In this document: piece by piece, positions 17,081-25,028 of the stretch
Numbering within the stretch: position 1 is the stretch's first letter
Layout: every line of letters starts with the position of its first letter
Assembly: GCF_018861315.1 (NCBI RefSeq)
Contig: NZ_JAHLDL010000005.1
Span: forward strand, 121,783 to 185,782
Length of the DNA: 64,000 nt
Direction of reading: 5' to 3'
Source of the DNA: Clostridium bowmanii
Lineage (GTDB): Bacteria > Bacillota > Clostridia > Clostridiales > Clostridiaceae
Notes under the pieces: model-generated
The model's database searches: none
The model's input: only the letters and a program-made list of their open reading frames with translations
Told to the model about the DNA's origin: nothing
Position numbers and translations under genes: made by a program

Positions 17081-18896
17081 ATGTCATGATTATCCCACAA
17101 AAAGCTTGTAATTACTTCCAAGAGCAGTATTTATGATATAATAATACCAAAATGACCACTTTAGGAGGATTACTATGTTTTGCAAAAATAACACTCAACA
17201 AACTACATTTTTGGATCCTGTAGCCCAAATGCCTAAATATCTTCAAAATATTTTAAAGAATTGCTGGGCTCAGTCCTTTAGAGATTATGTTTTTCCTCAA
17301 ATAAATGAGGAGCGTTTTTCTGTAATTTATAGTAGTAATCATGCATCAAGACCCAACACACCTATAAATATCATTATTGCTTTACTTATGATAAAAGAAA
17401 TATTTCAACAGACTGATGAAGAACTTATTGGTTCTCTTCACTTTGATATAAGATACCAGTATGCCCTTTATACTACAGCCTATGATAAGCAGCCTGTTTC
17501 TATAAATACCTTAACAAATTTTAGAAATAGAGTTATTGAATATGAACAACTTACGGGCATTGATTTAATTAAACTTGAAGTAGAAGTGCTAGCCGCCTCT
17601 GCTGCAAAATATCTTTGCATTGATAACAAAAAAGTTAGAGTAGATTCTTTAATGGTTAGTTCTTCATGTAAAAAACTTAGCAGGCTTGAATTAGTTTATT
17701 CTGTTAACTATAGGGTCATTAAAGACCTTAATGAATATAATAACTCCCTTATTCCGGAGGAATGTTTAACCTACCTGGAGAAAGGTAATAAAAATGAAAC
17801 TATATATAGAACTCAAGACTTAGAAGCTACTTCTAAGTTGTTAACTTTACTTAGGCATTCAGAAATGCTTTATGATACATGTTCAAAGTTAGATTCAATT
17901 ATAACCAATAGCGAAAATTATCAGCTTTTAGTTAGAATGCTTCAAGACCAAACAACTATAGATGAAAATAATAAATTAACGCCTAAGGTTGGTAAAGAGA
18001 TAACTTCAACAAGTCTCCAAAATCCTACGGATCCAGATGCTACATTTAGATTTAAGTATACTGGGAATATCGGTTATGTTGCAAATATTGTTGAAACTTT
18101 TAACGATGATACTAGCATTATAACTGATTATGACCTTAAGCCTAATATCTACAGCGATTCTAGATTTTCAGATGATGTTATAAAGGCTATTTCTGAAAAG
18201 AAAAAAGCTGATGAAAAGATTCAAATGATTACAGATGGTGCTTATTACGAGCAAGAAAAATCAAAAGAAGCACTCAAGCAAAATATTGAGTTAATACCAG
18301 GTGAGCTAGTTGGAAGAAAACCATCCACAGATAAACTAGATTACAGTAAATTTGCTGTGGATAAAGAAAAAAATATAATAATTAGTTGTCCTAACGGAGC
18401 TGAACCTGAAGAATCATATAACAAATCAAACGCCTATACAGCAAAGTTTAGCAAAGATATCTGTGAAAAATGTCCTCTTAAGAATAAATGCCCAATAAAA
18501 TCACAAAAGAAATTTAATACTATCAGTGTTAGCGAGAAAAGACGTAACAATGACCTTCAAAGAGAAAAAATGTCTCAATCAGAATATATCGAAATTATTA
18601 ATCAAAGAGCAGATGTTGAGGGTATACCCTCAGTACTAAGACGAAGATATAAAATTGACAATATGCCTATTCTGGGACTACTGCGCTCAAAATTATGGGT
18701 CGGATTTAAAATTGCAGCATATAACTTTAAAAAGCTGCTAGTTAACCTTCTCAAAAATACGGCTGACGCCCTAAATAAATTTTTTATTGCTATTTTTCTG
18801 GTATTTTACAATATATTCAAGTTAAACAAGCTAAAATTGGAATAGCCCAATATCCTAACGGATAAAACGCAAGTTTTTGTGGTCTAATCATGTCAT
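17081..18896 (+). mobile_element. IS1182-family insertion sequence
   Basis: The transposase gene is bracketed by imperfect inverted repeats: ATGTCATGATTATCCCACAA from 17081 and, on the other strand from 18896, ATGACATGATTAGACCACAA. The right end lies next to a Tn3 transposase remnant that it apparently truncated. Exact end bases and target duplication could not be fixed by eye. Confidence 0.75.
17175..18845 (+). CDS. IS1182-family transposase
   Basis: An intact 556-residue DDE transposase. The N-terminal part (SNHASRPNTPINIIIALLMI, then a DIRYQYAL segment) and the C-terminal part (CEKCPLKNKCPIKSQKK, RADVEGIPSVLRRRYK, GFKIAAYNFKKLL) are typical of the family. TTTAGGAGG precedes ATG 17175, and a promoter with TATAATAATA lies about 30 bp upstream. 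It appears capable of moving the element. The IS1182 remnant at 5800-5925 is a diverged relative. Confidence 0.92.
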   Translation: MFCKNNTQQTTFLDPVAQMPKYLQNILKNCWAQSFRDYVFPQINEERFSVIYSSNHASRPNTPINIIIALLMIKEIFQQTDEELIGSLHFDIRYQYALYTTAYDKQPVSINTLTNFRNRVIEYEQLTGIDLIKLEVEVLAASAAKYLCIDNKKVRVDSLMVSSSCKKLSRLELVYSVNYRVIKDLNEYNNSLIPEECLTYLEKGNKNETIYRTQDLEATSKLLTLLRHSEMLYDTCSKLDSIITNSENYQLLVRMLQDQTTIDENNKLTPKVGKEITSTSLQNPTDPDATFRFKYTGNIGYVANIVETFNDDTSIITDYDLKPNIYSDSRFSDDVIKAISEKKKADEKIQMITDGAYYEQEKSKEALKQNIELIPGELVGRKPSTDKLDYSKFAVDKEKNIIISCPNGAEPEESYNKSNAYTAKFSKDICEKCPLKNKCPIKSQKKFNTISVSEKRRNNDLQREKMSQSEYIEIINQRADVEGIPSVLRRRYKIDNMPILGLLRSKLWVGFKIAAYNFKKLLVNLLKNTADALNKFFIAIFLVFYNIFKLNKLKLE

Positions 18897-18905
18897 AGAA
18901 TATAA

Positions 18906-19530
18906 ATTTTATCATATTTTATTAACAATGTTGCATTAAATGCCTCAAAAATGAAAGAACTTGAAGAATATAAAAGATACACTCTTGCTGTTGCATTTAT
19001 TACCCAAAAATATGCTAACATTCTTGATGACATTGGCGAAATGTTTGTTAAATTAGTTAAGTCACGACAAAATAAAGCACGTGATAAACAAATTGAATAC
19101 AAGCTGGCTCATTCAAAGACAGCTTGTAATTTAATAACCACTTTAAAAGATATTATGATTGCATATAAAACAGAAGGGAATAAAGAAGAGCGCTTTGACG
19201 CAATAGCTGAAGCTTTAAAGACACAGAATACATTAAATCCAGATGAAATTATAAATAAATGTGAAATTCATAATACATATGCTGGTGATAATTATTTTCC
19301 ATTTGCATGGGACTGCATTAAAGGAAAGTGCAGAGTAACTCTTTTTAAAGTTTTGGATAATGTAGAGTTATATTCTACAACACAAGATAAAACAATGGAG
19401 GACGTAATAACTATTATACGTAAAAATAGAAAATTAGCTCGTTTAGAAAAAATACCGAAGGAAGAATTTAAGGATGTAGACTTATCGTGGATTTCAGAAA
19501 AATGGACAAAATTACGGGTACAGCCGACAT
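18906..19530 (+). pseudogene. Internal fragment of a Tn3-family transposase
   Basis: About 208 codons read as the central N-terminal part of Tn3-family TnpA (ELEEYKRYTLAVAFITQKYA, DDIGEMFVKLVK, NTYAGDNYFPFAWD, SWISEKWTKL). The fragment is cut on the left by the IS1182 end and on the right at 19516 by GGGTACAGCCGACAT, the end of the small element also seen at 7161-7437. The missing N-terminus and catalytic domain make it non-functional. It belongs to a different Tn3 lineage than the gene at 1-2146 or to a diverged copy. Confidence 0.8.
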
Positions 19531-19560
19531 ATACTCGTTATCTATACTCAGTTATATGAA

Positions 19561-19942
19561 AGTGTCTTAAATAACTAGTTATCACGTTGTTGGTATGTAA
19601 ACAATGTGTAATCCATAGTTAAAAAATATTTAAATAAATGGAATTAAATGATAATATTATATTGTAAAGAAAATTCTCTATAGTAAGATATTGTACACAA
19701 ATCCAGGAGGCAGCAATGCCTTTTTTATTTTTCTTAAGATTGATGATAAATGACTTTTCATCACATATGTTGGTAGTTAGATTTAGCCTATCTTTAAATT
19801 TTTTGCTATTATGATTTAAAGAAATGTTATGATACTTCTTTTAAAATTATAATATTAACAAGTTAGGACAAGAAATTTTATTTATAAATGCTATTATATA
19901 ATTACCGTACGGGGATCTAATGAGTTTAAATGAGGTGAATTA
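19561..19942. other. Intergenic region upstream of the AraC-type regulator
   Basis: No gene recognised. TAGGACAAGAAATTTTATT and TATTATATAAT (about 19863-19903) may be promoter elements for the downstream regulator, and CCGTACGG at about 19906 is a small palindrome. Confidence 0.35.
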
Positions 19943-20842
19943 ATGGAGTATATTAACTTAATACAAAAAACTATTGATTATATTGATGCGCATATTGAGG
20001 ATAAATTATCTGTAGATACACTAGCCTCAATTGCAGGGTTTTCAACCTATCATTATTATAAAATATTTAGTAGTTTTGTCCATTTATCAGTAATGGATTA
20101 TGTAACAAAACGAAAATTGCAATTTGCTTTACAAAATCTAACGAATGGAGCAAAGATAATTGATATAGCAATGGATTATGGCTTTGAAACTCATGCAGGT
20201 TTTAATAAAGCCGTTAAACGTGCTTTTGGATATCCACCAAGTCTATACAGAATTCATGCTCCAAAAGGATTACCACCAAAAATAAATTTAGTATATTTAA
20301 GAAATAATCAAACTGGAGGAATTATAATGGGACCTAAAATAATTGAAATGCCTAGCTTTAAGGTGGTTGGGTATGAATTTAAGAATAACCTTAAAAATGT
20401 ATTACGTTCAAGTGATATCCCAGCATTCTGGGCTCAACGTGGTTTTGATGATAACAATTGTGAGGAAAAATTGTATCAACAGCTAACTCCACTAAAACAT
20501 GGTGAGTATTGCATTTGTATTAATACCAATATGGATACTGATGACTTTTCATATCTAATGGGTGTTGGTGTTGATAACTTTGATAAAGCCATTGATGATA
20601 TGTACAAATTAGAAATTCCTGCTGCTACCTATGCTATATTTACGACACCAGAAGTGCAAGAAGAAAACTTTATAGATTCCATAAATGGAACTTGGACCTA
20701 TATACTTCAACAATGGTTTCCAAATTCACAATATGAAATTGACGAAAGTAAATTCGACTTTGAGCATTATGATGAGCATTGTCATTCTTGGGAATATGAT
20801 AAAGTTTCAATGAAGATTTATATTCCAATAAAAAGCATATAA
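19943..20842 (+). CDS. AraC-family regulator with GyrI-like effector-binding domain
   Basis: A 299-residue protein. Residues 1-105 form an AraC-type double helix-turn-helix (LSVDTLASIAGFSTYHYYKI, IIDIAMDYGFETHAGFNKAV, FGYPPSLYR). Residues from about 130 onward form a GyrI/SOUL-like ligand-binding domain (KVVGYEFKNNL, YCICINTNMDTDD). This order, DNA binding first and ligand domain second, is that of Rob/SoxS-like regulators that sense small hydrophobic or cationic compounds and control efflux genes. GAGGTG precedes ATG 19943. No target transporter is nearby. Confidence 0.88.
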   Translation: MEYINLIQKTIDYIDAHIEDKLSVDTLASIAGFSTYHYYKIFSSFVHLSVMDYVTKRKLQFALQNLTNGAKIIDIAMDYGFETHAGFNKAVKRAFGYPPSLYRIHAPKGLPPKINLVYLRNNQTGGIIMGPKIIEMPSFKVVGYEFKNNLKNVLRSSDIPAFWAQRGFDDNNCEEKLYQQLTPLKHGEYCICINTNMDTDDFSYLMGVGVDNFDKAIDDMYKLEIPAATYAIFTTPEVQEENFIDSINGTWTYILQQWFPNSQYEIDESKFDFEHYDEHCHSWEYDKVSMKIYIPIKSI

Positions 20843-20849
20843 AATGTAT

Positions 20850-20889
20850 GATACTATATAAAAATAAAGTTTTCTTGTGATATAGTATC
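20850..20889 (+). terminator. Terminator after the AraC-type regulator
   Basis: Inverted arms GATACTATAT and ATATAGTATC, 10 bp each, lie just after the stop codon, with a loop of about 20 nt. Confidence 0.5.
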
Positions 20890-21098
20890 TTGTATTTAAC
20901 CAGACTAAATATTATATATAAATCACTTCTGCATTTTATTAAACATATATTTTGTGATTTGATTTATCTAGGCGCTTTTCGTAATCATTGAGGCTGGTTT
21001 TAAGGGAAGACTTTTGACTTACCTTAGTTAACAATTTTCCTTTTTTTTCGTAGAATCGGTCAACGATGCCAACTGTATTTTGATTAGCAAGTAAAATG

Positions 21099-21128
21099 GG
21101 GCTCTAGAGTATTTTATATCAAGAGCCC
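21099..21128 (+). terminator. Hairpin GGGCTCT/AGAGCCC followed by T-run
   Basis: A 7-bp GC-containing stem with TATTTTTAT after it; it could terminate transcription in plus orientation or, more likely, end the minus-strand Tn554-type gene that stops at 21151. Confidence 0.55.
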
Positions 21129-21150
21129 TATTTTTATCTATATGATAGAA

Positions 21151-21350
21151 TTAATTACTATCATATATTTGTCCTCGAAGGTATGATAGTTCCACTTTAA
21201 GTTTCTTAATTTCTTTAAATTGATCTTGAATACGTTTATTTTTAGCTGCAATTAAAATATCCTTACTAGCATCTGTCATTTCTCTTTTAATTTGTTTTGG
21301 GGATGGTAAGCCTTCTTGTTGTTTACGTAAGGTGGATAGGTTATAATAAA
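21151..21350 (-). pseudogene. Tn554-type TnpC (DUF6262-like) remnant
   Basis: The minus strand reads LSTLRKQQEGLPSPKQIKRE, then AAKNKRIQDQFKEIKKLKVE and a stop at 21151. This coiled-coil C-terminal part is typical of the small third protein of Tn554-type site-specific transposons. The reading frame stops exactly at the left end of the IS3-type element, so the insertion or a later deletion removed the N-terminal half. No TnpA or TnpB recombinase genes are in the window. Confidence 0.6.
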
Positions 21351-21407
21351 TTGTACGGTAAACATTCGGTCATGATATAATAGATAAAAAGGAGTGTGTA
21401 AAATATC

Positions 21408-21689
21408 ATGGCAGGAAAAACAAAAAATTATACAGAGGAATTTAAAAAGCAAATAGTAGCTCTTAAGCAAAATGGTAAATCAACAGCAGATATAGCAAGA
21501 GAGTATCAAATAGCAAAGTCTACAATAATTAAGTGGTTAAATGATTATAGCGAATCTGGGTCTTTCAAGGCTAAAGATAATCGGACCATAGAAGAGAATG
21601 AACTACTACGTCTTCGTAAGGAAAATAAACAATTAATGATGGAAAATGATATTTTAAAGCAAGCAGCGCTGATAATGGGACGAAGATAG
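21408..21689 (+). CDS. IS3-family OrfA, helix-turn-helix protein
   Basis: A 93-residue protein with a transposase-8-type helix-turn-helix (YTEEFKKQIVALKQNGKSTA, TIIKWLNDY) and a C-terminal leucine zipper (ENELLRLRKENKQLMMENDI). It binds the element's ends. Near its end, TTTAAAG at 21653-21659 is in the X-XXY-YYZ phase (ATT TTA AAG), so it could direct -1 frameshifting into orfB, whose frame is indeed -1 and open back past this site. Confidence 0.9.
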   Translation: MAGKTKNYTEEFKKQIVALKQNGKSTADIAREYQIAKSTIIKWLNDYSESGSFKAKDNRTIEENELLRLRKENKQLMMENDILKQAALIMGRR

Positions 21690-21730
21690 ACCTGATTTTA
21701 TCAAACAAGGAAAAGTACAGTATCAGCGCA

Positions 21731-22519
21731 ATGTGTAGAACGTTAAGTATACCCAGAAGTCTAATTTATTATAAGAAAAAAGCTAGGGTATATAATACTC
21801 AGCTTGAAAACGAAGTTATATTAATATTTAGAGAAAGCAAAAATAATTATGGTTCAAGAAAGATAAAAATAGAGTTAAAAAAGCAAAATATAATAGCCTC
21901 AAGAAGAAAAATAAGGCAGGTTATGGATAAATACAGATTAGTTTCTAATTATACTGTAAAGCAGTATAAGGGGCATAAGGCTAGCTGTAATGAGGAAAAG
22001 ATAGATAATATAGTAAATAGAGAATTTGATAATAGGAGCGATCTAGAAATAGTAGTAAGTGATCTTACATATGTTAATGTGTCAGGTAACTGGCATTATA
22101 TATGTTTATTAATCAACCTTTTTAATAGAGAAATAGTGGGATATTCATCAGGTCCTAGAAAGGATGCTGAATTAGTTTATGAAGCATTTATGAGCACTAA
22201 TATAAATTTAACTAAAATAAAAATATTCCACACCGACAGGGGTAATGAATTTAAAAATAAGATAATAGACGAAGTTTTAGAAGCCTTTAAGATAAAGCGT
22301 TCACTAAGCAAAAAAGGATGTCCTTATGATAATGCTGTTGCTGAGGCTAGTTATAAAATTATAAAAACAGAATTTGCATTTAACAGGATTTTTAAAAGCT
22401 TGGAAGAGCTAAAAAGGGATTTACGAAGTTATGTATTCTGGTATAACAATAAGCGTATTCAGAGTGCTTTAAATTATATGACACCAATAGAATATCCCCT
22501 AGCAAATATGACCGAATAA
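21731..22519 (+). CDS. IS3-family OrfB, DDE transposase
   Basis: A 262-residue IS150-type integrase-core protein with the DDE residues in VVSDLTYV, FHTDRGNEF and NAVAEASYKIIKTEF (the E). The frame is open upstream to at least 21660 (ILSNKEKYSISAMCRTL), so it is probably made as an OrfA-OrfB fusion by -1 frameshifting. The ATG at 21731 may be only an internal codon. It looks intact. Confidence 0.9.
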   Translation: MCRTLSIPRSLIYYKKKARVYNTQLENEVILIFRESKNNYGSRKIKIELKKQNIIASRRKIRQVMDKYRLVSNYTVKQYKGHKASCNEEKIDNIVNREFDNRSDLEIVVSDLTYVNVSGNWHYICLLINLFNREIVGYSSGPRKDAELVYEAFMSTNINLTKIKIFHTDRGNEFKNKIIDEVLEAFKIKRSLSKKGCPYDNAVAEASYKIIKTEFAFNRIFKSLEELKRDLRSYVFWYNNKRIQSALNYMTPIEYPLANMTE

Positions 22520-22529
22520 AATTTGTACA

Positions 22530-22981
22530 AGAAAGTGTTGACAATCCAAACTGTTTCTTTCGAATCTGAAGGTCGAGGGTTTATTTATGATTTTTTTAAT
22601 GAAAAGAGAAGTCATGTGAAATTTTTTTCCTTTTTATGTATTTGTTTATTGAAAGGTAGAATAATAATAAAATGAAATATGTTGACTGTTGACGTATAAG
22701 CATGTGTAGATTAGAATTATTGTTGATTAAGGAAACTAAATTCATATGCACTATTTTATAGCATGTTAAGTATAAATATAGAAATATTAACGGGTTGAAA
22801 TATGTGATGTAGGTTAAATACTAAAGTTGAGTTTTATGGTGGCAATGCCACCCATTTGCCACCGTTACATAAAATACAATCAGATACAATTAGTTAATAT
22901 AAAAGCATGAAAATTATTATATATCTGATAGATGCCTTTAAATCTATGCTTTCAGGATAATGTAAAATATATTTAGATAAG
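22530..22981. other. Gene-free region after the IS3-type element
   Basis: No convincing gene. Only a GTGGC/GCCAC-rich inverted repeat at about 22838-22866 stands out. This region marks the change from the mobile-element-rich part to ordinary chromosomal genes. Confidence 0.4.
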
Positions 22982-23164
22982 ATAAAATACGAGGTAGAAA
23001 CATGTATAGGATGCGGATTGTGTGCGGCTGTATGTCCTGAAATTTTTGAAATGGATGATGATGGAAAGGCTGAAGCTTCTGAAAATGAAATAGAAGATAA
23101 TTTAATGGAGAGTGCTAAAGATGCTGAAGAGCAGTGTCCAGTGAGTGCCATAATAGTGGAGTAA
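22982..23164 (+). CDS. Ferredoxin, 4Fe-4S
   Basis: A 60-residue monocluster ferredoxin: CIGCGLCAAVCPEIF near the start and EEQCPVSAIIVE at the end, with the usual acidic middle. By comparison with relatives the first residue should be the Met before KYEVETC, but the codon there (22982-22984) is ATA, not ATG. An in-frame TAA lies about 20 bp upstream, so no other usual start is available. AGATAAG is a weak ribosome binding site. Either ATA is used, expression is lost, or a base is wrong. It carries electrons to unidentified redox enzymes and has its own terminator. Confidence 0.8.
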   Translation: MKYEVETCIGCGLCAAVCPEIFEMDDDGKAEASENEIEDNLMESAKDAEEQCPVSAIIVE

Positions 23165-23175
23165 ACAGTAAAATT

Positions 23176-23215
23176 ATAAAGGGACTAAACTTTTAATTGA
23201 GTATAGTCCCTTTAT
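23176..23215 (+). terminator. Ferredoxin terminator
   Basis: A 12-bp stem (ATAAAGGGACTA and complement) 12 bp after the stop codon, ending in a TTTAT run. Confidence 0.8.
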
Positions 23216-23324
23216 TAATGAAAAATACACAAAACAAACATAATATTGACACCTTTTTGACATTTTTATTGGATATAATTTAGAAATAGAATCAATAAGA
23301 ATAAATGAAGGAGGAAAGATTAAA

Positions 23325-23786
23325 GTGATAAATATATTTTCAAGAACAAAGATTCTTGCAGGATTAATAACAGGAGGTATACTTTTATCATCCGTTAGTA
23401 ATGCTTTTGCAGCAACTGTGCAACCACTAAACATATATGGAAGGGCACTTTTAACAAATGAGCGCAAACTAGGTAATGTTAATATAAAACAGGGCTTAGA
23501 TAAAAATTTTGTAAACCCTGTAGCTCCCAATACTATAACTGCAGACCAAGCAAATAAAATTAAAGCTATAATTAGTAAACCTCAAGATGGAAAGAAAATA
23601 AATCTAGAAAAGACTAAAACTATGGCTGAGCAAGATCCTAAAATACATAAGTATAGCAACAATATAAGTTATATAAATCCATTAACGAATCTTGTAGATA
23701 ATGGAACAATAACACAAGTTCAAGCTGATAAAATTATAATGAAGCAAATATACTTATTACATGAGAAAATGTTAAAGAGTTACTAA
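23325..23786 (+). CDS. Secreted protein of unknown function
   Basis: The start is GTG 23325 behind AAGGAGGAAAG. The 153-residue product has a clear signal peptide, hydrophobic to about residue 28 with AFAA as the cleavage region. The mature part is basic and Asn-rich, with a helical segment resembling two short repeats (ITADQANKIKAII and ITQVQADKIIMKQI). Those pairs look like EF-hand-less secreted clostridial repeat proteins. No enzyme motif is seen. It is a single gene with its own terminator. Confidence 0.75.
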   Translation: MINIFSRTKILAGLITGGILLSSVSNAFAATVQPLNIYGRALLTNERKLGNVNIKQGLDKNFVNPVAPNTITADQANKIKAIISKPQDGKKINLEKTKTMAEQDPKIHKYSNNISYINPLTNLVDNGTITQVQADKIIMKQIYLLHEKMLKSY

Positions 23787-23831
23787 AATATATCGCAAAT
23801 TTCAATTATTAAATGGAAAGAGTAGAAACTC

Positions 23832-23861
23832 AAAAATCCTTAGCCTAAGCTAAGGATTTTT
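23832..23861 (+). terminator. Strong intrinsic terminator
   Basis: A 13-bp perfect stem, AAAAATCCTTAGC and complement, with a CTAA loop. It follows the secreted protein gene and also faces the convergent LDCC gene, so it may serve both. Confidence 0.85.
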
Positions 23862-23887
23862 GACATTCATTGGTCGTGTAGGTGGCA

Positions 23888-24019
23888 TTACTTATGACCT
23901 TTTTTTTTCTTATTATCATTTAAGCCACAGCAATCTAATTTTTTATCACCAAAACTTTCTTTATTGGCTTTTTCCATATCTTTTATAAAATTGTTATACC
24001 ATTTTTTAAATATATTCAT
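23888..24019 (-). CDS. LDCC-motif putative metal-binding small protein
   Basis: A 43-residue protein read from ATG 24019 behind GGAGGTATATAT. It has a basic amphipathic N-terminus (NIFKKWYNNFIKDMEKANKE), then LDCCGLN and a lysine-rich tail. The LDCC motif with adjacent cysteines defines a family of tiny putative metal-binding proteins widespread in clostridia. No partner gene is next to it. Confidence 0.75.
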   Translation of the reverse strand: MNIFKKWYNNFIKDMEKANKESFGDKKLDCCGLNDNKKKKGHK

Positions 24020-24537
24020 ATATATACCTCCATTTAAATTAATTTTAAACAACACGATTTATTTGAAATATTTATTATCTAATAATTAAGTCTAGCATTA
24101 AGATATGAATATAATATAAAGATTATACAATAAAAATTAATTTAATAGGAAAATTATAATGATTTATGCTTAACCATAAAAAACTTACCTAATGCCAATA
24201 ATTAAGGTAAGGTTTCTAACTATAACTTCAAGTTTTTATAATATGTAACTCGAATACATCAACTTAAACAGAGGAAGTTACCCTAGTAAATATTTCAATA
24301 GTGTTCTTCTTACAATTTATATTATATACGGATAATCTGTGTTTTTATTAAACTTAATAAATACTTTATAATTACAATTCATACTGCGAAACAGATTGCA
24401 GCTCTACATAGGGGGCACTTGCCATGTGGGCGGTACTACATCATAAATTGAATTAATATAAATTTTGTAGTATCATGGTAGTATAATATTTTTTATCGGT
24501 TGGACAAACTTAGGTTTGATTCCAAGAAATTTGTTTC
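24020..24537. other. Intergenic region without a recognised gene
   Basis: About 500 bp of AT-rich DNA upstream of a hairpin. A stretch near 24410-24440 (GGGGGCACTTGCC, GGGCGGTACTAC) is locally GC-rich. GGTTTGATTCC at about 24513 recalls a tRNA T-arm, but no tRNA can be folded. An unidentified leader RNA ending in the terminator at 24538 is possible. Confidence 0.3.
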
Positions 24538-24573
24538 TAGGGTGGGAAACTCTTATTTGAGGTTCCCACCCTA
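24538..24573 (+). terminator. Hairpin terminator or leader attenuator
   Basis: A stem of TAGGGTGGGAA...CTC with its near complement GAG...TTCCCACCCTA, then a run of Ts (TTATTTTTTTG). It lies 75 bp before the small membrane protein at 24648, so it could terminate an upstream leader RNA. Confidence 0.7.
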
Positions 24574-24647
24574 TTATTTTTTTGATAAATTTATTTTAAA
24601 ATATTAACATAAAAGACTGACACCAACTAATACGAGGAGGTAATCAT

Positions 24648-24806
24648 ATGACTGGTCAAGATATAATGATAATGTTTACAGTGGGGGTATTAATTTTAGG
24701 ATTTGCTTACTTTACTTTTGTTTTTCCTAAAAAAATTGAAAAAGAAGAGAGAGAAAAAGAAGAGAGAGAAAAAGAAGAAAGACAAAAGAAAGCAAATAAA
24801 AAATAA
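24648..24806 (+). CDS. Small single-helix membrane protein with charged tail
   Basis: A 52-residue protein behind GAGGAGG. It has one hydrophobic helix (IMIMFTVGVLILGFAYFTFV) followed by a lysine/glutamate tail built from a repeated KEERE unit (three copies of a 15-bp repeat). It resembles small secretory or stress-associated membrane peptides; no family recognised. The downstream hairpin at 24874 ends the transcript. Confidence 0.6.
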   Translation: MTGQDIMIMFTVGVLILGFAYFTFVFPKKIEKEEREKEEREKEERQKKANKK

Positions 24807-24873
24807 GGATAAAAGATGGCTCCTGGGACATTCTATTAAGCAGAGGATACTACACATTAATAATACTGCAATT

Positions 24874-24904
24874 TTTATGGTAAGCCAAAATGGCTTCCCA
24901 TAAA
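24874..24904 (+). terminator. Intrinsic terminator
   Basis: A 14-bp stem with one mismatch (TTTATGGTAAGCCA against TGGCTTCCCATAAA), AAA loop, followed by ATTATTTTTT. Confidence 0.75.
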
Positions 24905-25028
24905 TTATTTTTTGCAAAAAAATGTAGCTTAAACATTGAAGGATTTAGTCAATATGTTTTTTTTAAAGGAATTTTAATTAGTTTATAGAACTATAGTAAA
25001 TATTATAACTGATTAAAAGGGATAACAA

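Larger units (their letters stand above)
21352..22529 (+). mobile_element. IS3-family (IS150-type) insertion sequence
   Basis: Inverted ends start TGTAC and share ATTCGGTCAT 12 bp in (21352-21373, complement 22508-22529). They bracket the orfA and orfB reading frames, for 1178 bp in all. Flanking target duplications could not be confirmed. The left end interrupts a Tn554-type remnant. Confidence 0.85.

Noticed and set aside
24497..24540. tRNA T-arm-like sequence GGTTTGATTCC
   Set aside because: No acceptor stem, D-arm or anticodon arm can be folded around it.
24696..24917. Frames on both strands across the KEERE-coding repeat
   Set aside because: They are low-complexity readings through the A/G-rich 15-bp repeat of the small membrane protein gene; only the 24648 frame has a ribosome binding site.
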